DNA from: Bacillota bacterium
GTDB taxonomy: Bacteria; Bacillota; Clostridia; Acetivibrionales; DSM-1351
Direction: 5' to 3'
Length of the DNA: 8,854 bases
Assembly: GCA_023436515.1 (NCBI GenBank)
Contig: JAEZIV010000247.1
Location: 1-8,854, forward strand
Part shown: positions 1-5,467 of the stretch, in pieces
Numbering within the stretch: the first letter of the stretch is position 1
Layout: each line of letters begins with the position of its first letter
Translations under genes and position numbers: made by a program
Notes under the pieces: generated by a model
Seen by the model: only the letters and a program-made list of their open reading frames with translations
Databases searched by the model: none
Told to the model about the DNA's origin: nothing

Positions 1-298
1 CTTCAACAAAATTATGGAACAATACTACCATAATCTGCCCGCTTTCATTGGGCTTTACCTTTGAGTAGTCGATAACATCAATTTCTTTCGTTTGTGTTAC
101 CTCAGCAACAGTAGAGCTTTCAGTTGCAGAACTGCTGTTGGGAGCCTGTACAGATGGGTTTGTAGGTTCGGCTATTACAGACTGCGAACTAACTGAGTTA
201 TTTGATGAATCCTTTTTTAAATAAACATTGCTTGAACAGCCTGTAAAAAATGCGGTCATGACTATCAGTGCCAACAGTGATGTAAAAATTTTCTTCAT
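1..298 (-). CDS. Lipoprotein, N-terminal part; probable polysaccharide deacetylase (runs off the window)
   Basis: Only the first 99 codons are present. They begin at an ATG preceded by GGAGA (306-310) with a 7-nt gap. Residues 1-20 form a lipoprotein signal peptide (MKK, then a hydrophobic stretch) ending in FTGC, with Cys21 as the likely lipidated residue, so the protein should sit on the outer face of the membrane. Residues 22-70 are a Ser/Thr/Asn-rich spacer. From residue 73 the sequence VIDYSKVKPNESGQIMVVLFHN (seen at about 75-96) resembles the entry to the catalytic domain of clostridial polysaccharide deacetylases, where a KPNE...MVLMYHN-like strand comes first. The metal-binding NodB motifs would lie outside the window, so the enzyme assignment is tentative; the lipoprotein call is firm. 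It lies 77 nt downstream of the Dabb gene on the same strand with no terminator between them, so co-transcription is possible. Confidence 0.8.
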   Translation of the reverse strand, partial: MKKIFTSLLALIVMTAFFTGCSSNVYLKKDSSNNSVSSQSVIAEPTNPSVQAPNSSSATESSTVAEVTQTKEIDVIDYSKVKPNESGQIMVVLFHNFVE

Positions 299-336
299 AA
301 TGCCATCTCCAAAGTAATTTGTGGTTCTAAATGCAG

Positions 337-365
337 CATGAAATACACAGAGTCTACATTTCATG
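337..365. repeat. Inverted repeat CATGAAAT-N13-ATTTCATG
   Basis: Two perfect 8-bp arms (337-344 and 358-365) are separated by 13 nt. No T-run follows on either strand, so it does not look like a terminator. The arms bracket the candidate -10 box of the lipoprotein gene, so it could be an operator, or a hairpin in a Dabb-lipoprotein read-through transcript. Confidence 0.45.
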
Positions 366-379
366 TATAAAACTATCAA
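351..379 (-). promoter_or_regulatory. Candidate promoter for the lipoprotein gene
   Basis: On the minus strand TTGATA (379-374) is followed after 17 nt by TAGACT (356-351), matching 5 of 6 and 4 of 6 consensus bases. The -35 box overlaps the stop codon of the Dabb gene. The start codon would be about 45 nt downstream of the predicted transcript start. The -10 box lies between the arms of an 8-bp inverted repeat (337-344 and 358-365). Confidence 0.35.
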
Positions 380-663
380 TCCTCATAATCCACAGCAAAT
401 ACTGATTCCTTTGCTGCCTGAATATATTCAGCAAATTTAACATGAGCCGGATGTACCTGATAAGCGTTCATATCTTCGAGTGAATCAAATTTTGTGTATA
501 ATACAATATCAAATGACCTTTCGGTCCTAAGTATATCAATACCAACCTCCATTGATTTTATAAGAGGAATTTGATCCTTGAGAGCAAGTAAGTCCTTTTT
601 AACCTTTTCAAGGTGATCCTGGCTATTGTCCTTTAGTTTGAAAAATACAACGTGTGTTAGCAT
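376..663 (-). CDS. Dabb-family (stress-responsive A/B barrel) protein
   Basis: A 95-residue protein starting MLTHVVFFKLKD, the typical first strand of the Dabb fold (stress-responsive alpha/beta barrel, PF07876 type). The pattern continues with a charged helix (about 13-30), IPLIKSMEVGIDILRTER strand region, SFDIVLYTKFDSLEDMNAYQVHPAHVKFAEYI, and a final VFAVDYED strand. The F/Y-x-S-x-E-x-M-x-x-Y-x-x-H-P-x-H segment is characteristic. Known members are small dimeric ferredoxin-like proteins. Some are enzymes, but most bacterial ones have no known substrate, and none can be assigned here. An ATG five codons upstream is in frame, but the ribosome site lies inside that extension, so the start at 663 is chosen. 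It probably has its own promoter at 697-726. No terminator separates it from the lipoprotein gene. Confidence 0.9.
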   Translation of the reverse strand: MLTHVVFFKLKDNSQDHLEKVKKDLLALKDQIPLIKSMEVGIDILRTERSFDIVLYTKFDSLEDMNAYQVHPAHVKFAEYIQAAKESVFAVDYED

Positions 664-670
664 GCACGCT

Positions 671-676
671 ACCTCC
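671..676 (-). promoter_or_regulatory. Ribosome-binding site that sets the Dabb start
   Basis: GGAGGT (676-671 on the minus strand) lies 7 nt before the ATG at 663. The upstream in-frame ATG at 678 overlaps this site and has only AT-rich sequence before it, so it is rejected as the start. Confidence 0.85.
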
Positions 677-696
677 ATAAAGTTATTATCTATATA

Positions 697-726
697 ATTT
701 TAACCTTTATGGTCGTTAATAGTCAA
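697..726 (-). promoter_or_regulatory. Promoter of the Dabb gene
   Basis: TTGACT (726-721) and TAAAAT (702-697) are separated by 18 nt on the minus strand and match 5 of 6 bases each to the vegetative consensus. The predicted transcript start near 690 gives a leader of about 27 nt. Confidence 0.6.
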
Positions 727-841
727 ACTAAAATATGCCATAATCAGCATTTTAGTATTTACTCAATTGTAAAGTTAAATTCTACCCTGTTCCATAGCGA
801 GGTTAATACCCTTTATTTGTGTATCTGTTTACTAATTTAAC

Positions 842-875
842 AATTTAATAATTTATTTTGGTAAATTATTAAATT
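842..875. repeat. AT-only perfect inverted repeat, 14-bp arms
   Basis: Bases 842-855 are the exact reverse complement of 862-875, with a 6-nt loop TTTTGG. The arms contain only A and T. No T-run follows, so it is not a terminator. It ends 4 bp before the -35 box of the plus-strand promoter at 880, in the position of an UP element or an activator/repressor site. Confidence 0.8.
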
Positions 876-879
876 TGTG

Positions 880-908
880 TTGATAATTCCAACTATATAC
901 CGTATAAT
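880..908 (+). promoter_or_regulatory. Plus-strand promoter upstream of a predicted small RNA
   Basis: TTGATA (880-885), a 17-nt spacer, and a perfect TATAAT (903-908). This is the best match to the vegetative promoter consensus in the window, and it faces no protein gene. Transcription would begin near A915. The AT-only dyad at 842-875 lies directly upstream. Confidence 0.7.
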
Positions 909-914
909 TATACA

Positions 915-1010
915 AGAAACATGTTTATTAATACATCAATTTGCTTATATCTATTTTTTGATAAATCCCTATTATTTAAGGGACTGACCTTGGTCAGTCC
1001 CCCTTTTTTT
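915..1010 (+). ncRNA. Predicted small RNA, about 96 nt
   Basis: The call rests on a near-consensus promoter and an intrinsic terminator on the same strand, 70 bp apart, with no protein gene on that strand. The AT-rich body (915-965) is followed by the terminator hairpin. A weaker hairpin (TCCCT 966-970 with AGGGA 979-983) would compete with the base of the terminator stem, so an alternative fold is possible. The only frame with an ATG (921-1025, 34 codons) has no ribosome site and reads through the terminator, so a peptide is unlikely. I do not recognise the RNA as any known family. Read-through past 1010 would give antisense RNA to the 3' end of the 709-aa gene. Expression is inferred, not seen. 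Confidence 0.5.
980..1010 (+). terminator. Intrinsic terminator, plus-strand orientation
   Basis: A perfect 9-bp stem (GGGACTGAC 980-988 with its complement 993-1001) closes a CTTG loop and is followed by CC and seven T's (1004-1010) on the plus strand. On the minus strand the hairpin is followed by TTAAATAAT, a poor T-tract, so it would serve the 709-aa gene (stop at 1049) only weakly. The polarity favours a plus-strand transcript. Confidence 0.8.
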
Positions 1011-1048
1011 CCCGCTACAATTTAGGAATTTCTCTATGTTTGACCCGA

Positions 1049-3178
1049 CTATTTGTTACTCAGATAACTGTAAACAGCCAATAAGCCTTCCAGCCTGGTC
1101 ATCTTGCTTTTTGGATTAAACATACCATTACTGCCGTTCATTGCTTTCAGTCCTGATGCTATGCACACATATCCCAGAAGGTTGGAATTTATTTTAGCTG
1201 CATCCTTGAAGTCCGACTTATAGATACCCTTTATTTCAGCTACATGACCTAACCTTAGAAATTTAACAAAGTATTTTGCAGCTTCCTCTCTAGTCAAGGT
1301 GGCTGTCGGAGCTTTCTCTGCCTTTGTAATAATTCCTGAGTTAATCAGGCTGGTGTACATTTTTTCAACTGCAGTATCCTTATCCGAATTTATATCAAAA
1401 TAGTAAAAGTCATTGAGCATGCTGAGTAATATGAAATAGTCCTTCTGCAGCAGCTGATCATTAGCCTTAAGCTCATTCTCATAATATCTTATGGATAACT
1501 GAGTTAGTATCTTTATCTGCTCTTCAGCTTTCAAACCTTTAATATCTGTGTAATCAGAAGCATTATTCCCTTTGAAAACAGCTCCAGAATAATCAAGAAT
1601 ATCACCTGTTTCAGCACTTATGATAGAAGGCATGTTGTTGTTAACTACATATCCAAGAACCGCTTCCTCCGGTCCTTTTACCGTAGGTTCATAAACCTTC
1701 TGGTTATTTATACTTCCAAAGTACTGAATATTGTAGCCAATCTTATCAAAAAGTACTTCATATGCCTTTTCGATTTTTATGACCTTGTCAGCAGAATCAA
1801 ACTTTAAGTCTTTTGTCCAATTGGTGTATAAGCTTACAACATTTGAACTTAGATTATCATATGATATTGATAAATAATCACCCGGCACCTCAATGCCATT
1901 TTCTACTCTGACAAACCTGAAGGTATATTGCTGATTCTGAGCTTCATCATATGTATAGTAGGAATCATCATACTTAACCTTTGAATAGTATGAAGGTAAA
2001 ATTTCCTTAAGGGTATCTTCACTTATCTTTTTAGCTTCTTCTTTGGTTTTTTGTGGCTTAGTTCCTTCAGGTGAATTGTAGTAAGTCCAGAAATTAAGTA
2101 ACTCACCGCTTCTGGCATCTACTGATACAGATACCTCTCTAGTTTGATTTGTTTCCTTGTTTAGTACCTTTACATATCGTAAATTCCATATTAAAGTATC
2201 GGAGGAATTCCAGTCCTTCCTGAGATCAGCATTTTCAAGAGTGAACTCACTGTCAAGATTAAACTGATTGATCCCTCTGATTTTTTTATCAAGGTCCTCC
2301 TTTGATAATAGTCCTGAAATACCTTTTACTGCTTCTATTTCGTCGGGAGTCAGCACAACTTGACCTGCTGCATCGGTTGAGGAGGCCGTTTTCTCCATCA
2401 TAGCATTGGAATAATAAATACCATACTGGTTTGGTATTCTTTCAACTCCACCGGTTATAGCATCAATGTATTTGTTTGAATCCTTTGGCACATAAGCCAA
2501 ATATGTAACGACTTTTTCTTTTTCAGTTTTAAAATTGTATACCAGCTTAAGTCCAAGCTTTTCAGTAAAGGCTTTTTTTGCCGCCTCCAAACCTATAACC
2601 TTATCCGGTGACTCAAACTTTGTATTACTTGAGTAACTGCAATTATAATTCGTTACAGCTCCGGTATAATTGTTTACACTAATGGATATGGCGTCTCCGG
2701 AGAATACAATACCATTGACCTGTCTGCTATATGTATAATAGTATTCTCTTTCCTGCGAATAGTTTATTGTATCAACAGACTTGTATTCCGAAAGCAGCTT
2801 TGGATCTAGTTTATTTATAAATTTTTCTGCAATTTGTCTGCCTTGCTCTTTTGAATACTTTGGTATCTTCTTGTCATAGTTTGAGGAGTAATGATAAAAA
2901 GAATAATTGGATATAAAGTTATTGCCATCAATCGTGACATTTAAATACTTTTGTGCTTCATCATTACTCCATGAAAGATACCATCGTTGTGTGTTGTCTT
3001 GACTGTAAATATTGTAATTAAACTTTGTGAGGTCTGCAGGGATATCTATTCTTTCCTTTGCAGCCTTAATTGCCTTCTCCAGCCCCTTGTCCGCTGTCGC
3101 TGAACTGCTTGCCATTGCAGGCATCATAAATGTAATAAGCATGCATATCACAAGCAGCATTGAAATAATTTTTTTCAA
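1049..3178 (-). CDS. Secreted YcdB/YcdC-repeat protein with C-terminal SLH-type modules
   Basis: A 709-residue exported protein. Residues 1-23 are a signal peptide (MKK, hydrophobic core, cleavage likely after AMA). Two YcdB/YcdC-type units follow, about 30-245 and 285-530. Each has a PepSY-like strand pair, an A-x-x-x-A-x-x-F helix, an R-x-V/E-NGI strand (RQVNGIVFSGDAISISV; RVENGIEVPGDYLSIS), a P/S-DKVI segment and an IDAITGG or SAETGD end. The C-terminus holds SLH-like modules: a clear one at about 655-706 (FKDAAKI...ASGLKAMNG...FNPKSKMTRLEGLLAVYSYL) and degenerate ones at about 540-640. SLH modules normally bind secondary wall polymers, which would hold the protein on the cell surface. The YcdB function is unknown; PepSY relatives are often protease inhibitors or propeptides, but no peptidase is attached here. 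It is a paralogue of the 728-aa protein in this window. The start is a TTG, supported by its ribosome site; no clear promoter was found upstream. Confidence 0.9.
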   Translation of the reverse strand: MKKIISMLLVICMLITFMMPAMASSSATADKGLEKAIKAAKERIDIPADLTKFNYNIYSQDNTQRWYLSWSNDEAQKYLNVTIDGNNFISNYSFYHYSSNYDKKIPKYSKEQGRQIAEKFINKLDPKLLSEYKSVDTINYSQEREYYYTYSRQVNGIVFSGDAISISVNNYTGAVTNYNCSYSSNTKFESPDKVIGLEAAKKAFTEKLGLKLVYNFKTEKEKVVTYLAYVPKDSNKYIDAITGGVERIPNQYGIYYSNAMMEKTASSTDAAGQVVLTPDEIEAVKGISGLLSKEDLDKKIRGINQFNLDSEFTLENADLRKDWNSSDTLIWNLRYVKVLNKETNQTREVSVSVDARSGELLNFWTYYNSPEGTKPQKTKEEAKKISEDTLKEILPSYYSKVKYDDSYYTYDEAQNQQYTFRFVRVENGIEVPGDYLSISYDNLSSNVVSLYTNWTKDLKFDSADKVIKIEKAYEVLFDKIGYNIQYFGSINNQKVYEPTVKGPEEAVLGYVVNNNMPSIISAETGDILDYSGAVFKGNNASDYTDIKGLKAEEQIKILTQLSIRYYENELKANDQLLQKDYFILLSMLNDFYYFDINSDKDTAVEKMYTSLINSGIITKAEKAPTATLTREEAAKYFVKFLRLGHVAEIKGIYKSDFKDAAKINSNLLGYVCIASGLKAMNGSNGMFNPKSKMTRLEGLLAVYSYLSNK

Positions 3179-3184
3179 AAATAA

Positions 3185-3193
3185 TCACCCCTC
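3185..3193 (-). promoter_or_regulatory. Ribosome-binding site supporting a TTG start
   Basis: GAGGGGTGA (3193-3185, minus strand) ends 6 nt before the TTG at 3178, which is followed by AAA AAA and a complete signal peptide. The next in-frame ATG is codon 7 and would remove the positively charged N-terminus. TTG is therefore the likely start. Confidence 0.75.
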
Positions 3194-3335
3194 GTTTTTA
3201 TTTGTTACCTGATGTAAATCTTGCCAACAACATTTTAGACGTTGGTCAGTCTTAAATGTTCCATTTGTTCATGAAATTTTTACTAATTGTTAGAGCTATA
3301 AGGTCTTCCCCGGAAAAGGTGGTCATGGAGGCCCT

Positions 3336-3366
3336 AAAAAATATAAGCAGCCCTTTCGGGCTGCTT
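3336..3366 (-). terminator. Terminator of the phosphatase-LysM gene
   Basis: A perfect 9-bp stem (3345-3353 with 3358-3366, core GCAGCCC/GGGCTGC) closes a TTTC loop. On the minus strand it is followed by ATAT and six T's (3341-3336), about 34 nt after the stop codon at 3400. On the plus strand only three T's follow. Confidence 0.88.
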
Positions 3367-3399
3367 TACTTGATATCTAAAAGAATATTTATATGTATG

Positions 3400-4827
3400 C
3401 TATTTTATCTTTGGTATTTTTAGCTCCTGACCGACATATAAGCTGTTATCCTTCAATATATTGTTGTACTTCATTATGACATTATATTTATTTTTATCAC
3501 CGTAATATTTATTGCTTATCGCACTTAAGGTATCACCTGATTTAACTATATATATATCATATTCAGAATCTGAATTTTCATTACCATTATTGTTATCTTT
3601 ATCAGGATTATCCTCTGTCACGGCACCTGATCCATCCCCGGAGGAGTTATCAGTTCCGTTATTTGAAGGATTAGTTATGGACTGGGAATCTCCTGAAGGA
3701 TCACCTGTAGTCTCCTTAGATGGGTCAACTGTGCTGGTGTCATCCGCTATAGTAGTATCTTCTGCAGTAGTATTTCCTGCAGTGACAGTAGACTGTGAGA
3801 TGTCTTTATCTTCTTCCCTATCCGAGCCCAGAATACCGCTGTTTGTAAATATCAAATACCCCATAAACAGTACACCTGATATAACCAGAACGCATACAAA
3901 GCCAAGTATGTAATTAACTACATTGCGGCCTGAATGCTCTTCTTCCTCCTCGGAATCCGTTTCATTATCCAAGTCAACTTGATTTGCCCTCTTATTGCTA
4001 TAGCCAAAAGCAAGACTACGGATTTCCTCAACTTTTATAACCATTACAGTTATTCCATCCTCAGCTCGGCCCTTAATTGCTTCATGGTATAGCACACTTG
4101 CCATTTTAGAAGGCTCAAAGCCTGAATCTACCACTGCTTCTAATCTGCTTCGAGAAATAGCATTCAATAAGCCGTCACTGCAAAGAATTATTACGTCATC
4201 CTCTTCAAGTTCAAAACTGGGTGTAATCTTTATTTTGGTTTTGGATTCTTCCTCAGCCAGTTTTAGAATCTTTTCCTTATCATTATACAAATCTGGTGCA
4301 GTAGGTGTAATTCCCAGACTCCTTAATTTCTCCGACTTTCGCCCTCCATTTCTCAAGCTCGAAAACAAATCCTTTTGGACACCTTGTCTAAAAAGAAAGG
4401 CACCGTTATTACCCAAATTCATAATTGATGCCCTGCTGTTATCAATTATAAGGGAGGAAAACCCGGTCAGTCTTGAAGAATTCTGGCTTGCAATAACTGA
4501 TTGGCTGTATATCAGATTACTTGACAACTGGACTGCTTCATAAATTCTTTCAGATATGGACTCCAATGAAAACTGCTGAAGCTTTGCGCTTTCATGGTAC
4601 TTTTTGATTTCTCTTACTGCTGAAATACTGTCGTACTCACCGTTATCCACACCTAGTGAATCCGATACCGCAAACACATAGTTATTAGCAGCCTTTTCAA
4701 AGGAACATTGTATACTTTGGGTATTATGACAATTTGCAAAATTACCGTTAAAATAAAAATCATCCTTGTATGAGTCATTGCCGATACTACTTATTACTGT
4801 AGCACTCAATCTCACATTTCCATCCAC
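3400..4827 (-). CDS. PP2C-like phosphatase with one membrane span and an outside LysM domain
   Basis: A 475-residue protein. Residues 1-266 resemble a PP2C-family Ser/Thr phosphatase: SDSLGVDNGEYDS (55-67), TGFSSLIIDNSRASIMNLGNNGAFLFR (121-147), DDVIILCSDGLLNAIS (210-225) and EDGITVMVI (256-264). Asp56, Asp218 and Asp257 match the usual metal ligands. The usual GDS reads GNN (139-141) and the usual SDGMGG reads SDSLGV, so the domain is divergent and its activity is uncertain. An acidic patch (DSEEEEE, 291-297) precedes one membrane span (about 306-328). A Ser/Thr/Asp/Asn-rich linker (about 335-422) leads to a LysM domain (425-473, YIVKSGDTLSAISNKYYGD...LYVGQELKIP). The phosphatase should face the cytoplasm and LysM the cell wall, a layout mirroring PASTA-domain kinases. 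Kinase partners are not in the window. The start is GTG. The gene has its own promoter and terminator. Confidence 0.9.
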   Translation of the reverse strand: MDGNVRLSATVISSIGNDSYKDDFYFNGNFANCHNTQSIQCSFEKAANNYVFAVSDSLGVDNGEYDSISAVREIKKYHESAKLQQFSLESISERIYEAVQLSSNLIYSQSVIASQNSSRLTGFSSLIIDNSRASIMNLGNNGAFLFRQGVQKDLFSSLRNGGRKSEKLRSLGITPTAPDLYNDKEKILKLAEEESKTKIKITPSFELEEDDVIILCSDGLLNAISRSRLEAVVDSGFEPSKMASVLYHEAIKGRAEDGITVMVIKVEEIRSLAFGYSNKRANQVDLDNETDSEEEEEHSGRNVVNYILGFVCVLVISGVLFMGYLIFTNSGILGSDREEDKDISQSTVTAGNTTAEDTTIADDTSTVDPSKETTGDPSGDSQSITNPSNNGTDNSSGDGSGAVTEDNPDKDNNNGNENSDSEYDIYIVKSGDTLSAISNKYYGDKNKYNVIMKYNNILKDNSLYVGQELKIPKIK

Positions 4828-4833
4828 AGTATT

Positions 4834-4840
4834 TCACCTC
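4834..4840 (-). promoter_or_regulatory. Ribosome-binding site supporting a GTG start
   Basis: GAGGTGA (4840-4834, minus strand) lies 6 nt before the GTG at 4827, which begins MDGNVRLSATVISS. No ATG is suitably placed nearby, so GTG is the likely start. Confidence 0.8.
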
Positions 4841-4934
4841 ATATCCGTATTTTAGTTTTTAAGAAATGACTGATTAGTTGCCATTTCATATAAAAAATTT
4901 GTCTTTTGTTGGCAGGACCATGTAACTAAATAAT

Positions 4935-4943
4935 ATCATACCA
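4935..4943 (-). promoter_or_regulatory. Extended -10 promoter of the phosphatase-LysM gene
   Basis: TGG followed directly by TATGAT (4943-4935, minus strand) is an extended -10 element matching TGnTATAAT at all but one base. The 17-nt-spaced -35 hexamer (TTTATT) is weak. The transcript start near 4928 would give a leader of about 100 nt, in which I see no riboswitch. Confidence 0.5.
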
Positions 4944-4995
4944 GTCCCTTCATTACAATAAAAGAATGGACCTGGAGTATAAATTCCTACACGCT

Positions 4996-5045
4996 AAAAG
5001 GGAGTACCACTAACTACTTTTTTGTAGCTGTGACACTCCCTTTTT
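4996..5045. terminator. Bidirectional terminator after the YtxH/DUF948 operon
   Basis: A 41-nt hairpin (5000-5040) has paired segments GGGAGT/ACTCCC (5000-5005, 5035-5040), CAC/GTG (5008-5010, 5030-5032) and CTAC/GTAG (5014-5017, 5024-5027) around a T6 loop. It starts 12 nt after the DUF948 stop codon. Four T's follow on the minus strand (4999-4996) and five on the plus strand (5041-5045). No plus-strand gene enters it, so its role is ending the minus-strand operon. Confidence 0.8.
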
Positions 5046-5052
5046 GTTTTAA

Positions 5053-5430
5053 TTATTTTGAAGAAAACGCACTAATTATGGATTTAACAACAGAGCTTGC
5101 TATATTTATGATACTTAAAACGTTCTCGGCGTTAAATGAAAACGAATCAATCGTTTCGTTAACTGTATCTTCAACCGTAGAAACTACTGATGTTGCCTTA
5201 TCTAGAGTACCTTTAGCACTAACTGCCAATTCATCAACACTTCTTACAGTTGACGGAAGTGCCTCGAGGGTTCTTCCGATATTTTCTGAATTGCTATCAA
5301 GTATATGGTTGACTTTGTCTACTACTTTCAGGCAATTTCTCAGGAGTATTATGAGAAATACTCCAATAATAACAGCTATACAAAAGATTATTAACCATGC
5401 CAAAACACTAAGGTCTACAGTAACAGACAT
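5053..5430 (-). CDS. DUF948-type (YtxG-like) membrane protein
   Basis: A 125-residue protein. An N-terminal hydrophobic segment (about 9-33, LAWLIIFCIAVIIGVFLIILL) should anchor it in the membrane. The rest is a helical region with regularly spaced small and hydrophobic residues (VVDKVNHILDSNSENIGRTLEALPSTV..., about 37-115), as in the DUF948/YtxG family and also similar to methyl-accepting-type coiled coils. The family's role is unknown; in Bacillus the related ytxG lies with ytxH in a general-stress operon. Here it follows the ytxH-like gene after 37 nt on the same strand and is followed by a terminator, so the two form an operon. The gap contains a small hairpin (AGCTG/CAGCT, 5453-5466). 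An in-frame TTG two codons upstream abuts the ribosome site and is rejected. A role in envelope stress is inference from the Bacillus pair. Confidence 0.82.
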   Translation of the reverse strand: MSVTVDLSVLAWLIIFCIAVIIGVFLIILLRNCLKVVDKVNHILDSNSENIGRTLEALPSTVRSVDELAVSAKGTLDKATSVVSTVEDTVNETIDSFSFNAENVLSIINIASSVVKSIISAFSSK

Positions 5431-5436
5431 ACACAA

Positions 5437-5444
5437 CTTCCTTT
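5437..5444 (-). promoter_or_regulatory. Ribosome-binding site that sets the DUF948 start
   Basis: AAAGGAAG (5444-5437, minus strand) lies 6 nt before the ATG at 5430. The in-frame TTG at 5436 touches this site with no spacer, so it cannot use it. Confidence 0.7.
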
Positions 5445-5467
5445 CGTAATGTAGCTGGAATCAGCTC

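Larger units (their letters stand above)
664..1048. other. Intergenic region between the Dabb and 709-aa genes
   Basis: This 385-bp non-coding stretch holds the Dabb ribosome site and promoter (minus strand, 671-726), an AT-rich perfect 14-bp inverted repeat (842-875), a plus-strand promoter (880-908), and a plus-strand intrinsic terminator (980-1010). Bases 727-841 show nothing recognisable. The arrangement is much richer than a plain spacer between two co-directional genes. Confidence 0.8.

Noticed and set aside
664..678. Upstream in-frame ATG as the start of the Dabb protein
   Set aside because: The ribosome site lies inside this extension, and the family normally begins at the downstream MLTHVVFFKL.
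921..1025. 34-codon plus-strand frame inside the predicted small RNA
   Set aside because: No ribosome-binding site precedes the ATG, and the frame runs through the terminator hairpin and T-run.
3027..3212. Plus-strand open frame opposite the signal peptide of the 709-aa gene
   Set aside because: It mirrors the hydrophobic signal-peptide codons of the real gene, and has no ribosome site or family resemblance.
3213..3340. Riboswitch, such as a cyclic-di-GMP type, in the leader of the 709-aa gene
   Set aside because: I looked for conserved aptamer core motifs and found none on the minus strand.
3512..3913. Plus-strand open frame opposite the LysM linker
   Set aside because: Its Ser/Pro/Val-rich content is the complement of the Ser/Thr/Asp-rich linker codons; the minus-strand gene has clear domains.
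5030..5449. Plus-strand open frame opposite the DUF948 gene
   Set aside because: It begins inside the terminator T-run and mirrors a gene with a good ribosome site and a recognised family.
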